A stretch of 43,727 bases of DNA from Arthrobacter sp. Bi83 (GTDB lineage Bacteria; Actinomycetota; Actinomycetes; Actinomycetales; Micrococcaceae): contig NZ_CAKKLY010000041.1 in the NCBI RefSeq assembly GCF_918698095.1, positions 1-43,727 of the forward strand, in the 5' to 3' direction. Below are positions 33,547-41,867 of the stretch, piece by piece. The notes beneath the pieces were generated by a model. The model searched no databases and was not told the DNA's origin. It saw nothing but the letters and a program-made list of their open reading frames with translations. The translations under genes and the position numbers were made by a program. Positions within the stretch are counted from its first letter, which is position 1. Every line of letters begins with the position of its first letter.

Positions 33547-34293
33547 GTGTTCACTTCCATTTCTCCGCCGGCCGCCCAGCCGCCGGCACCACCTTCGCGG
33601 CGCGAACTCAACAAAGCCGCGACCCGCCAGGCCATCTCGGATTCAACCCTCGGGCTTCTGCGCAGCGCAGGCCCCGGCAATTTCACCGTGGAGGACATTG
33701 CCGAGTCGGCAGGCATCTCCCGCCGCACTTTCTTCAACTACTTCAGCAGCACCGAGGCGGCCATCGCTTCGGTGACGCACGGCTTCCTCGACACTGCGCT
33801 GGAGCAGTTCCGGCTCCGACCGGCGGACGAGCCCATCCTTGAGTCAGCCCGCGCAGCCCTCGTTGAGCTCGCCGACCCCATGACGGTCGCACCGATGGCC
33901 GAGCTCTTCAGCCTGACTCAGGCCAGTCCCCTGCTGGCCCGGTCCGAGCTTGAGGCGTGGGACCACTGCACCGAGCAGATCATCGCTGCCGCCCGAGAGC
34001 GCGCCGCCCGGAACCCGGCCGTGGACATGGACGGGGACATGGACGAGCTCTACCTGCGATCCCTCGCCGGTTCCGTCATCTCCTGCGGGAAGGCCGCGAT
34101 GGAGGTGTGGTTCAGCCGCTGCGGAACAGACCTCTCGGCGGAATCACTGGCCATCCTCCGGCAACTGCTGATCGATTCGATGGCACTGCTGGGTTCCGGC
34201 TTCGCCGCCTCGGCTCCGCAGCACCCGGATTCTCCGGCATCCCAGCCCCTACAAAGCGACTCCCCTGCCCCGCACTCCTCAGAACGGTCCTGA
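33547..34293 (+). CDS. TetR-family transcriptional regulator
   Basis: A 248-residue regulator. The HTH (TVEDIAESAGISRRTFFNYFSSTEAAI, about residues 56-82) is typical of TetR proteins, and the C-terminal half is a helical ligand domain. A disordered tail (SAPQHPDSPASQPLQSDSPA) ends the protein. GTG start, apparently leaderless. It ends 1 base before the MMPL transporter gene, so regulator and pump form one operon; the expected role is repression of the pump until a substrate binds. The ligand is not predictable. Confidence 0.92.
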   Translation: MFTSISPPAAQPPAPPSRRELNKAATRQAISDSTLGLLRSAGPGNFTVEDIAESAGISRRTFFNYFSSTEAAIASVTHGFLDTALEQFRLRPADEPILESARAALVELADPMTVAPMAELFSLTQASPLLARSELEAWDHCTEQIIAAARERAARNPAVDMDGDMDELYLRSLAGSVISCGKAAMEVWFSRCGTDLSAESLAILRQLLIDSMALLGSGFAASAPQHPDSPASQPLQSDSPAPHSSERS

Positions 34294-34294
34294 C

Positions 34295-36838
34295 ATGGCA
34301 CTTCTGCTTTACCGACTCGGCAAGTTTTCCTACGGGCACCGGTGGATCGTCATCTCGCTCTGGCTGGCGGTCCTCGTGGCTGTCGGCGGCTCAGCAGCCG
34401 CGTTCCACGGAACCATGTCCAACAATTTCCAGATCCCGGGTACTGAAACCCAGCGCATGCTGGACAAGCTGAAGCAGGATCTTCCCCAGTCTTCGGGAGG
34501 TTCCGCGGGAATTGTCTTCGAAGCCAATGACGCCCGGTTCAGCCAGGCCGGAAAGGACGCCGTCTCCGCCGCCCTCGCCAAGCTGGAGACTCTCCCCGAT
34601 GTCCAGGGGACCGTGGATCCGTTCGCCACCCAGGCGCAGGTGGACAAGGCCGCCGAGGCCATCACCGCCGGTGAGCAGAAGGCGGCGGCGGGACAGACCG
34701 AGCTGGATAGGGCACGCGCTCAGCTCGTGGCGGGCAAGGCCCAGCTCGACGCCGCCGCGCAGCAAATGTCTGCCGCCGGGCTTCCGGCGGCAGCGGTTGA
34801 AGGGCAGCTGGCGCAGCAGAAAGCAGCCCTCGCTGCGGGTCGGGAAAAGCTCGACGCCGGCATCAAGGAACTGGAGACCGGCGCGGCAAATCTGGCACTC
34901 GCCAAGCGCCAGCTCGCCGCTTCCCAGGGGATGCGTTTTGTCTCCGCTGACGGCAAGGCCGCCATCGCCCAGGTCCAGTTCAAGACCTCGATCAATGCCC
35001 TGGCGCCCTCGGTCAGGGAGCAGGTCCAGGACATCGCCAGTGGGGTGGACTCCGCTGGGGTCACCGCCTTGGCCAGCAAGGAAATCACCGAGGATGTCTC
35101 GGAACTGTTCGGCATCTCCGAGATCGTAGGCATTGCCATCGCCGCCCTGGTCCTCATCGTCATGTTGGGCACTCTGATTGCGGCCGGGCTCCCGCTGCTC
35201 ATGGCCCTCGTGGGCGTGGCGGCCGGGGTGGGCGGAACCTTTGCCCTGACGGGGGTAATTAGCATGAGCTCCATCTCGCCCATGCTCGCGCTGATGTTGG
35301 GCCTCGCTGTCGGCATCGATTACTCACTGTTCATAGTCAACCGCCACCGGAGCCAGCCGCTGGCCGGCATGGAGGGCGAAGAATCGGTTGCGCTGGCGAC
35401 GGGCACCTCCGGCAACGCCGTACTTTTCGCCGGGCTGACCGTGATCATTGCCCTGGCCGCACTGGTGGTCCCCGGACTGCCGTTCCTCGCTGTCATGGGT
35501 GTGTCGGCCGCCGCGACCGTGGCCGTCGCCGTCGTCGTGGCCCTGACCCTGACTCCGGCAGTCCTCTCGCTAGTGGGCAGGAAGCTCATCTCCAAGAGGG
35601 CCTGGGCGAAAGCCGAGGCGCACAACGCCGCGCCCGGCCACGACGCAGAGGACCGGGCCAAGGAAGAGCACCGGAGCAGCCACGGCTGGGGTGGGCTGGT
35701 CACGCGGCACCCAGTTCTGGCGCTGCTCGCCGGCGTGGTCCTGCTCGGTCTGGTGGCGCTGCCGGCCAGCCAGCTCCGGCTGGCGCTCCCCGACGGCGGT
35801 TCCGAACCGGTGGATTCCCAGGCCTTCAAAGCCTATGACGTCACCGGCCGAAGCTTCGGCGAAGGCGTCACCGGCCCCATCGTGGTGGTGGGCGATTTCC
35901 CCGCCGGACTTAGCGAGTCCGAAGCGCAGACCAAGCAGTTCGACGTCGCCGACATCCTCCGAGGCGTGGACGGCGTCACCGCCGCGGTCCCCGTGGCGCT
36001 GAGCGAGGACCGCCGCACCGCGGTGTTCCAGGTGATCCCCAAAGAAGGCCCGGCAAGCGCCAGCACCGTCAGGGTGGTTTCCGAGCTCCGCGGCCGGAAC
36101 GCGGAAATCAGGGACGCCACGGGAGTCAGTATCGGGCTCACCGGCCAGACCGCCGGCAACGTGGACGTCTCCACGAAGCTCGGTGACGCCCTGCCGCCCT
36201 ATCTGGCCATCGTCGTCGGGCTTTCCCTGATCCTGCTGCTGCTGGCGTTCCGCTCCGTCGTGGTGCCGCTGCTCGCCACCGGCGGTTTTCTGCTCTCACT
36301 CGCCGCCGCGTTCGGCGCGGTGGTTGCCGTCTACCAGTGGGGCTGGCTGGGGACCGTGTTCGACGTCGCAAACCCGGGTGCGGTGCTGAGCTTCCTGCCC
36401 ATCATCCTGATAGGCGTGCTGTTCGGGCTGGCCATGGACTACCAGGTGTTCATCACTTCCGGAATGCGCGAATCGTACACGCATGGGCAACCGGCCAGGC
36501 ACGCCGTTCGCAGCGGGTTCAGCCACGCCGCAGCCGTGGTCACCGCCGCTGCGATCATCATGGTCAGCGTCTTTGCCGGCTTCATCTTCTCGCACCTGAC
36601 CATGGTCCGGCCGCTTGGCTTCGCGATGGCCTTCGGCGTGCTGGTGGACGCGTTCGTGGTGCGCATGACGATCGTCCCGGCCGCAATGTACCTGCTCGGC
36701 GATAAGGCTTGGTGGCTGCCTCGCTGGCTGGACCGCATCCTGCCCGACGTGGATGTGGAAGGCGCGCGCCTCCGCAAACCAAGCACGACGGCGGCCGCTG
36801 CCTCTGTGCCCGAACCCGCCGAAGCTCCGGCCGGCTGA
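34295..36838 (+). CDS. MMPL-family RND transporter
   Basis: An 847-residue membrane exporter with the MMPL two-fold layout of 12 transmembrane helices. After TM1 (WIVISLWLAVLVAVGGSAAAF) the first extracytoplasmic domain holds a long Ala/Gln-rich coiled coil (about 120-215, QTELDRARAQLVAGKAQLDAA and REKLDAGIKELETGAANL). The proton-relay helices carry GIDYSLFIVNRHR and AMDYQVFITSGMRE. These pumps move lipids or drugs with the proton gradient. It is co-transcribed with the TetR gene. A cytoplasmic acidic/His patch (HNAAPGHDAEDRAKEEHRSS) lies between the halves. The substrate is unknown. Confidence 0.92.
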   Translation: MALLLYRLGKFSYGHRWIVISLWLAVLVAVGGSAAAFHGTMSNNFQIPGTETQRMLDKLKQDLPQSSGGSAGIVFEANDARFSQAGKDAVSAALAKLETLPDVQGTVDPFATQAQVDKAAEAITAGEQKAAAGQTELDRARAQLVAGKAQLDAAAQQMSAAGLPAAAVEGQLAQQKAALAAGREKLDAGIKELETGAANLALAKRQLAASQGMRFVSADGKAAIAQVQFKTSINALAPSVREQVQDIASGVDSAGVTALASKEITEDVSELFGISEIVGIAIAALVLIVMLGTLIAAGLPLLMALVGVAAGVGGTFALTGVISMSSISPMLALMLGLAVGIDYSLFIVNRHRSQPLAGMEGEESVALATGTSGNAVLFAGLTVIIALAALVVPGLPFLAVMGVSAAATVAVAVVVALTLTPAVLSLVGRKLISKRAWAKAEAHNAAPGHDAEDRAKEEHRSSHGWGGLVTRHPVLALLAGVVLLGLVALPASQLRLALPDGGSEPVDSQAFKAYDVTGRSFGEGVTGPIVVVGDFPAGLSESEAQTKQFDVADILRGVDGVTAAVPVALSEDRRTAVFQVIPKEGPASASTVRVVSELRGRNAEIRDATGVSIGLTGQTAGNVDVSTKLGDALPPYLAIVVGLSLILLLLAFRSVVVPLLATGGFLLSLAAAFGAVVAVYQWGWLGTVFDVANPGAVLSFLPIILIGVLFGLAMDYQVFITSGMRESYTHGQPARHAVRSGFSHAAAVVTAAAIIMVSVFAGFIFSHLTMVRPLGFAMAFGVLVDAFVVRMTIVPAAMYLLGDKAWWLPRWLDRILPDVDVEGARLRKPSTTAAAASVPEPAEAPAG

Positions 36839-36923
36839 TCTCGTCTGGCGCTGCTGGCAGCTTTCGCACCGCTCCTGCGACGTGGAGGTGCATTCTCATC
36901 CTGTCGCCCCACCTGATGTTCAA

Positions 36924-37080
36924 GCAGCTGATCGCAAGTGGGACGCCTACGCTGCCTCGCATCCCTAGGCCGTCGCCGCGTCGCCCGACTGCACGCTCGA
37001 ACACTTCGGTGATGCGAAACGACTCGCCAACGAACTCCTCGGCGTTGTCCTGAGCGGAAGAAAACGCGCGACATCGGTCT
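36924..37080 (+). pseudogene. ASCH-domain protein fragment with in-frame stop
   Basis: One frame reads AADRKWDAYAASHP, TAG (36966-36968), AVAASPDCTLEHFGDAKR, LANELLGVVLSGRKRATS, then loses similarity (VWPPEHADGHAPQQ, stop at 37121). W-x-A-Y...HP...FGD...LA-x-ELL-x-LVLSGRKRAT is the N-terminal pattern of ASCH-domain proteins, which are RNA-related nucleotide-handling folds. No valid start and no C-terminal part remain, so it is a decayed copy. The remainder of 36839-37163 holds nothing else I recognise. Family assignment is from memory of the pattern. Confidence 0.5.
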
Positions 37081-37163
37081 GGCCACCCGAGCACGCGGAC
37101 GGGCACGCGCCGCAACAGTGAAGGTGCACGGCTGCATGACACGGCGGACCACTCGCTGCCAGC

Positions 37164-38621
37164 TCAGGCCGCGCGAGGAGCTTCCGCCGCGAGCACACCC
37201 CTTGCCCGCCTACGAACCTTCGCGGAGCGCCGGAGTTCACGTCTGCGCCGGCAGGCTTCCGCGTTCGAAGCGTCAAGCTGAGTTCCGGGCAAAGGTGGCG
37301 CAGTGGAGCGGTAACTGTGGTCCGTCGGGGTCCGGATTTCGAGAGTGTGCCTGAACCGGCCGGCGTCGCGGGAACCAAGGGGCTTCACTGTCCAACCAGG
37401 CGCTTCTTTAGTGTGGTTGCAGGCTTCGCAGAGCCCGGCACCGTTTCCGTGGGTGGTGGGTCCGCCGCGATGCCACGGAACGATGTGGTCATAGTGGCGG
37501 ACCGGAGCATCACAGTACGGGGCGCGGCAGGTGTGGTCGCGGGCCTCGATGAAGCGGCGCAGCCCGGCGGGGAACAGTCTGGCCCGGGAATCCATCGCAA
37601 CCAGCTCTCGGGCACCCGGAGCCGCGTAGAGCCGTCGCAGCCATGCCTCAACGTCGTTGGAAGCGGAGAACACGCCTTCCATTGCAGCGGCTTCCTTGAC
37701 GGCATCCCTTGCCCAGCCCGCCGGGACCACACCGTAACCGGGCAGCCGGGCCGGTTCGGAGTCGCCCTGGAACAGCGTGCGGTCGGTCATGATGAGCTGG
37801 ATCTCGATCCCCGTGATCCCGCCTGGTGTAACCGTGATCCTTTCAACCAGGGCGTCGGCCATGATCTGCCCCCGGGAACGTTCATCCCCGCCGGAGCGGA
37901 GGGAGTCCGCGTGGCGGCTGAGCGCTGCGTGCACGGCCACACCGGCCGAGACGGGCAACAGGGCGGTCAAGTAGCACATGGTGTCCGGAGCGGGACGGAG
38001 GCTGACGTGCCGTTCGGTGGCGGCGTGGGCGGCGCGCTGCGTGACGGAGCGCGGGTCGCGGCGATAGGCGGCGGTACGGGCGGCGGCCACCAGTGCCCGG
38101 TCTCCTACACCGGCCAGCGTTCCTGCGTCGGGCGCGAGTTCCTCGTCGACGCCACAGCGGTCCGCGGAGGACAGACACGCCGTTTCGCGCACCAGCAACG
38201 TGGCCCGCCACTCGTTCAGCTGCCCCGCCTCCAAGGCAGCGAGCGTGTGCGGCATCTCAATCACCAAGGCCTTGGCCAGGCCCAACAACCGGTTTCCCTT
38301 GGCCGGGGATTCGCGACGCGCGAGGGCAATCTGTGCTCCAATGCCTGCCCCGAGCTGGTCAGCGGGGATCCCGACGTCAGACTTCTGCCGGCGCTGCAGC
38401 TGGTCGAAGGCGACGGACAGGCGGGCCTGACGGGCAGCCAAGGCAGACTTTCTGTCTTCCAGTGTCCGGATCTCATCAATCAGGCGGGCACCGTCCTGCT
38501 CGGCCATGCCTGCGCACAGGGCTAAGGCTGCATCGTCCGTTGCCGGCGCCTGACAGCAGCTGCAGGCGCAACCGTACCCCACTGCGGCCGGAACCGCGTC
38601 GGACCCCCAATTACCGTTCAT
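37164..38621 (-). CDS. DUF222 HNH endonuclease
   Basis: A 485-residue protein of the DUF222-HNH class, very common and multi-copy in Micrococcales. The N-terminus has a Cys-rich stretch (CACSCCQAPATDDAALALC), then a helical DUF222 region, and the HNH motif lies near the C-terminus: RDHTCRAPYCDAPVRHYDHIVPWHRGG, THGNGAGLCEACNHTKE, with two Cys pairs for a structural zinc and the HIVPWH active-site core. The biological role of these nucleases is not settled; their copy number suggests gene mobility. It starts 3 bases after the stop of a small upstream gene, so they are co-transcribed. Confidence 0.88.
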   Translation of the reverse strand: MNGNWGSDAVPAAVGYGCACSCCQAPATDDAALALCAGMAEQDGARLIDEIRTLEDRKSALAARQARLSVAFDQLQRRQKSDVGIPADQLGAGIGAQIALARRESPAKGNRLLGLAKALVIEMPHTLAALEAGQLNEWRATLLVRETACLSSADRCGVDEELAPDAGTLAGVGDRALVAAARTAAYRRDPRSVTQRAAHAATERHVSLRPAPDTMCYLTALLPVSAGVAVHAALSRHADSLRSGGDERSRGQIMADALVERITVTPGGITGIEIQLIMTDRTLFQGDSEPARLPGYGVVPAGWARDAVKEAAAMEGVFSASNDVEAWLRRLYAAPGARELVAMDSRARLFPAGLRRFIEARDHTCRAPYCDAPVRHYDHIVPWHRGGPTTHGNGAGLCEACNHTKEAPGWTVKPLGSRDAGRFRHTLEIRTPTDHSYRSTAPPLPGTQLDASNAEACRRRRELRRSAKVRRRARGVLAAEAPRAA

Positions 38622-38624
38622 AGC

Positions 38625-38927
38625 TCAAGTGTCGCTGTGGGCTCTGACAATAAGGGCCATCACGTTACTGAGGGCCCGCCGAAGCCGATCATCCGCTTCG
38701 GCGGCCATCGGGGAGGCCCCCATCCCGGACGTAGCTGCCGGCACACGGCTGAGGACGACCGCGACTTCAAGACGCGTCCTAACGGTCCTCAGTGCAGAGC
38801 TCAGCTCGTCCAGCCGCCGGTAGTGTTCGATCAGCCCGGCAGTATCCTCGGGCAAAGTCATTTCCCGAAGCATGCGGTTCCCCATGGTGATCAAGCCACG
38901 GCTGTCGTAATCATCGCGTCCGGCCAT
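38625..38927 (-). CDS. Small helical protein co-transcribed with the HNH gene
   Basis: A 100-residue protein (MAGRDDYDSRGLITMGNRML, then LIEHYRRLDELSSALRTVRT onward) that I do not recognise. It is mostly helical and charged, without signal peptide or membrane segment. ATG at 38927 is preceded by AAGGGG 9 bases upstream; a longer open frame to 39383 runs antisense through maf and is not credible. The stop lies 3 bases before the HNH ATG. Its last codons and stop (38626-38656) recur as an imperfect copy upstream at 38967-38998, hinting at a tandem duplication. Possible partner or regulator of the nuclease; inferred only from gene order. Confidence 0.65.
   Translation of the reverse strand: MAGRDDYDSRGLITMGNRMLREMTLPEDTAGLIEHYRRLDELSSALRTVRTRLEVAVVLSRVPAATSGMGASPMAAEADDRLRRALSNVMALIVRAHSDT
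38626..38656. repeat. Imperfect direct repeat, copy A
   Basis: About 26 of 31 positions match copy B at 38967-38998 (shared blocks caagtgt, tgtgggct, tgaca, aaggg). This copy covers the end of the small gene and its stop codon. Confidence 0.6.
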
Positions 38928-38966
38928 TGTTGAGGCCCCTTCCGATCCCTGATTCCGTCGATGATG

Positions 38967-38998
38967 CAAGTGTTCCTGTGGGCTGTGACATTTAAGGG
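38967..38998. repeat. Imperfect direct repeat, copy B
   Basis: Mate of 38626-38656, located upstream of the small gene. In the matching frame it reads VTAHRNTC against VRAHSDT-stop in copy A, so it may be the tail of a lost tandem copy of the gene. Confidence 0.55.
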
Positions 38999-39035
38999 TG
39001 GGCTGTTGCAGCGGATCCGAAACGGCTTCCGGGAT

Positions 39036-39041
39036 TAGGCT
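39036..39041 (+). promoter_or_regulatory. -10 box of leaderless maf gene
   Basis: TAGGCT ends 6 bases before GTG 39048. The GGAG between them is too close to act as a ribosome site, so a leaderless transcript is most likely. Confidence 0.6.
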
Positions 39042-39047
39042 GGAGCG

Positions 39048-39722
39048 GTGACCCGCCTCATTCTTGCCTCCCAGTCCCCCGCCCGCACCAAGTTGCTCAG
39101 CAACGCAGGCATCGCTCACAAGGTCCTCGTCTCCGATGTGGACGAGGACGCCGTTCAGGCCCGCTACGGCGTGACCGACCCGCACGATACCGCCCTGCTG
39201 CTGGCCCGGGCAAAGGCCGAGGCCGTAGCCTCGCTTCCGGAGGCCGAGGGCGCCCTGGTGATCGGCTGCGATTCGGTCTTCGAGTTCGACGGCGAGGCCC
39301 ACGGCAAGCCCTACACCCCGGAGGTCGCCAAGGAGCGGATGCTCCGGATGAGCGGCAGCATGGGCGTGCTGCACACCGGACACTGGCTCGTGGACTGCCG
39401 GGACACCGATTCAAATGACGACGGCGGCCCCGGCTCCGGGGCGACGCTCGGTTCCGTCTGCTCCGCCGAGGTGCACTTCATGGACATGAGCGAGGCCGAG
39501 ATCGACAGCTACATCGCCACCGGCGAGCCGCTCCAGTGCGCGGGCTCCTTCACGATCGACGGCTACGGCGGAGCCTTCATCCGCAAGGTCGACGGCGACC
39601 CGCACACCGTCGTCGGACTCTCCATCTCGACCCTGCGCGGGTTGCTGGGGCAGGCGGCGGTGGACGTCACCGACCTTTGGACCGGCGGGGCCGTTGATCC
39701 CGCGGAGGTCCGCGCAGAGTGA
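39048..39722 (+). CDS. maf: Maf-family nucleotide pyrophosphatase
   Basis: A 224-residue Maf protein, a hydrolase that removes non-canonical or modified nucleoside triphosphates. LILASQSPARTKLLSNAGI at the N-terminus, VIGCDSVFEFDGEAHGKP, and the C-terminal CAGSFTIDGYGGAFIRKVDGDPHTVVGLS are the family signatures, with the catalytic Asp in GCDSV. It is about 20 residues longer than most because of a Gly/Asp loop (DTDSNDDGGPGSGAT, about 122-136). GTG start. It lies 124 bases upstream of the carboxylase alpha gene on the same strand, but an operator and a separate promoter lie between. Confidence 0.92.
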   Translation: MTRLILASQSPARTKLLSNAGIAHKVLVSDVDEDAVQARYGVTDPHDTALLLARAKAEAVASLPEAEGALVIGCDSVFEFDGEAHGKPYTPEVAKERMLRMSGSMGVLHTGHWLVDCRDTDSNDDGGPGSGATLGSVCSAEVHFMDMSEAEIDSYIATGEPLQCAGSFTIDGYGGAFIRKVDGDPHTVVGLSISTLRGLLGQAAVDVTDLWTGGAVDPAEVRAE

Positions 39723-39736
39723 GTTGATTCGCAGCT

Positions 39737-39757
39737 CTTTGTAGCTTCCCTACAAAG
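39737..39757. promoter_or_regulatory. Operator-like palindrome CTTTGTAG-N5-CTACAAAG upstream of carboxylase alpha gene
   Basis: Perfect 8-base arms (39737-39744 and 39750-39757) flank CTTCC. The core TTGTAG-N2-TCCCTACA matches the palindrome upstream of the beta-subunit gene at 25894-25909 (16 of 20 positions including flanks). Located 14 bases after the maf stop. A T-poor right side argues against a terminator. Confidence 0.65.
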
Positions 39758-39816
39758 GTTCGGGGCATTACGCGCGGAATCCGCAAGCAATATCGGCGGA
39801 ACCCTCAAAATCGCGC

Positions 39817-39840
39817 TAGGCTCCCTGAAGGAAAGAAGGA
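39817..39840 (+). promoter_or_regulatory. Candidate -10 box and ribosome site of carboxylase alpha gene
   Basis: TAGGCT (39817-39822) is followed by GAAAGAAGGAG, whose AAGGAG sits about 5 bases before TTG 39847. The strong ribosome site is what supports the rare TTG start. No clear -35 box is seen. Confidence 0.45.
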
Positions 39841-39846
39841 GACGCC

Positions 39847-41748
39847 TTGTCAGCAAATTCGGAGCAGTCCGCAAGTCCAGAGCAATCCGCGGCGAGCGGC
39901 GGCCCTAACGCCAGCGCCATCGCAGGTGCCGGCACCACCGTCCCAAGCTCCGCAGGCGCCGCCCTGACGAGCTCCAAGCGACTGACCAAGGTTCTGATCG
40001 CGAACCGCGGTGAGATCGCAGTCCGCATCATCCGCGCAGCACGTGACGAAGGCATAGCCTCCGTTGCCGTCTATGCCGATCCCGACCGCGATGCCCTCCA
40101 TGTCCGGCTGGCAGACGAGGCCTATGCACTGGGCGGCAATACCGCCGCAGAATCCTACCTGGTGATGGAAAAGCTGATCGAGGCAGCCCACCAGTCCGGC
40201 GCCGATGCCATCCACCCCGGTTACGGCTTCCTCGCTGAAAATGCGCAGTTCGCGGCCATGGTCATCGGGGCAGGCATCACCTGGATCGGACCGTCCCCGG
40301 GAGCCATTTCCGCCCTCGGCGACAAGGTCCAGGCCCGCCACATCGCCGAAAAGGTTGGCGCCCCGCAGGTTCCCGGCACCGCCGATCCCGTTGAATCCGC
40401 TGAGGAAATCCTCGAATTCGTGGACAAGTTCGGCCTGCCGGTCGCCATCAAGGCGGCCTTTGGCGGCGGCGGACGCGGCATCAAGGTAGCCCGCACCCGC
40501 GAGGAAATCCCCGAGCTCTTCGAATCCGCCGTGCGTGAGGCCACCGCGGCGTTCGGCCGGGGCGAGTGCTTCATCGAGCGCTTCTTGGACGCCCCCCGCC
40601 ATGTTGAGACCCAGTGCCTCGCCGACGCGCACGGCAACGTCGTCGTCGTCTCCACCCGTGACTGCTCGCTGCAGCGCCGCAACCAGAAGCTCGTCGAGGA
40701 GGCGCCTGCCCCCTTCCTCACCGAAGAACAGAACCAGCGCCTCTACCAGTCCTCCAAGGCCATCCTGAAGGAAGCCGGGTACCTCGGCGCCGGCACCTGC
40801 GAATTCCTTGTGGGCCAGGACGGCACCATCTCCTTCCTTGAGGTCAATACCCGCCTCCAGGTGGAGCACTGCGTCTCCGAGGAAGTCACCGGGATCGATC
40901 TCGTCCGCGAACAGTTCCGCCTCGCCCGCGGCGAGGAACTGGGCTACGGTGATCCCGAGGTCCGCGGGCACTCCATCGAATTCCGCATCACCGGCGAGGA
41001 CCCGGGCCGCAACTTCATGCCCGCCCCGGGCACGATCACCGCGCTGAAGAACCCCACCGGCCCGGGCATCCGCATCGACTCGGGCGTGGAGCAGGGCGAC
41101 GTCATCAGCGGCAATTTCGACTCCATGCTGTCCAAGCTGATCGTCACCGGCAGTACCCGCGCCCAGGCCCTGCAGCGTTCCCGCCGGGCTCTGGAGGAGA
41201 TGGTGGTGGAAGGCATCCCCACCGTCATCCCCTTCGACCTGGCCGTCGTCAGCAACCCGGACTTCGCTCCCGCCGAGGGCCCCTTCAAGGTCCACACCCG
41301 GTGGATTGAAACGGCGTTCGTCAACGACCTCCCCGCCTGGACGCCCGCTGGAGCCGTCTCCGAAGCGGAGGAAGCCGGCGAACGCCGGACCGTCGTGGTG
41401 GAGGTTGGCGGCAAGCGCCTTGAAGTGGCACTGCCCGCGTCACTCGGATTCGGCGGCGCGCCCACCGGCGGCGGAAAGCCGGCCAAGTCCAAGAAGCGGA
41501 GCCGCTCAGGCGGCGCCGCAGTGGCGGCCGGCGGCAATGCGCTGACCTCGCCCATGCAGGGAACTATCGTGAAGGTGGCCGTGTCCGACGGTGACGTCGT
41601 CGCCGAAGGGGATCTCGTCGTCGTGCTTGAAGCCATGAAAATGGAGCAACCGCTGACAGCCCACCGTTCCGGCACAATCACCGGACTGGCCGCAACAGCG
41701 GGTCTGACGGTGGCCGCGGGCGCCGTCATCACCACCATCGAGGACTGA
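39847..41748 (+). CDS. Acyl-CoA carboxylase alpha subunit (biotin carboxylase + biotin carrier)
   Basis: A 633-residue enzyme that carboxylates its own biotin with ATP and bicarbonate and delivers CO2 to the beta subunit. After a low-complexity 45-residue N-terminal extension (EQSASPEQSAASGG), the biotin carboxylase starts at KVLIANRGEIAVRIIRAARD; the ATP-grasp part has KAAFGGGGRGIKV, ECFIERFLDAPRHVETQ, and the active site FLEVNTRLQVEH. The C-terminal carrier domain has VLEAMKMEQPL with biotinyl Lys598. TTG start with AAGGAG upstream. The beta and epsilon subunits are at 26055 and 27635 and the biotin ligase at 23917, giving a complete enzyme set in this window. Confidence 0.95.
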   Translation: MSANSEQSASPEQSAASGGPNASAIAGAGTTVPSSAGAALTSSKRLTKVLIANRGEIAVRIIRAARDEGIASVAVYADPDRDALHVRLADEAYALGGNTAAESYLVMEKLIEAAHQSGADAIHPGYGFLAENAQFAAMVIGAGITWIGPSPGAISALGDKVQARHIAEKVGAPQVPGTADPVESAEEILEFVDKFGLPVAIKAAFGGGGRGIKVARTREEIPELFESAVREATAAFGRGECFIERFLDAPRHVETQCLADAHGNVVVVSTRDCSLQRRNQKLVEEAPAPFLTEEQNQRLYQSSKAILKEAGYLGAGTCEFLVGQDGTISFLEVNTRLQVEHCVSEEVTGIDLVREQFRLARGEELGYGDPEVRGHSIEFRITGEDPGRNFMPAPGTITALKNPTGPGIRIDSGVEQGDVISGNFDSMLSKLIVTGSTRAQALQRSRRALEEMVVEGIPTVIPFDLAVVSNPDFAPAEGPFKVHTRWIETAFVNDLPAWTPAGAVSEAEEAGERRTVVVEVGGKRLEVALPASLGFGGAPTGGGKPAKSKKRSRSGGAAVAAGGNALTSPMQGTIVKVAVSDGDVVAEGDLVVVLEAMKMEQPLTAHRSGTITGLAATAGLTVAAGAVITTIED

Positions 41749-41792
41749 TCCGCTCTAAGGCCGCCCCACCCCGAGGTGACGCGAAACAGCAC

Positions 41793-41833
41793 ATGAAAAT
41801 GCCCGGTGTGAATTTCACACCGGGCATTTTCAT
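41793..41833. terminator. Bidirectional rho-independent terminator
   Basis: Perfect 20-base arms (atgaaaatgcccggtgtgaa and its complement) meet at one central T. GC-rich stem with flanking A and T runs on both sides ends the carboxylase alpha gene on plus and the MHS transporter on minus, which converge here. Confidence 0.9.
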
Positions 41834-41867
41834 CTGCCGAACCAGTGGGCCGGCAGGAACCGAGGCG

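Noticed and set aside
36709..37053. Plus-strand frames after the MMPL gene as a new gene
   Set aside because: They mostly read MMPL codons in the wrong frame; only the ASCH-like stretch makes sense, and it is interrupted.
39737..39757. Terminator of maf
   Set aside because: The stem is short and A/T-rich at its base and lacks a T run, while the same motif recurs upstream of the beta-subunit gene, favouring an operator.
39850..41295. A 481-codon open frame on the minus strand
   Set aside because: Antisense shadow of the carboxylase alpha gene; no motif or ribosome site.
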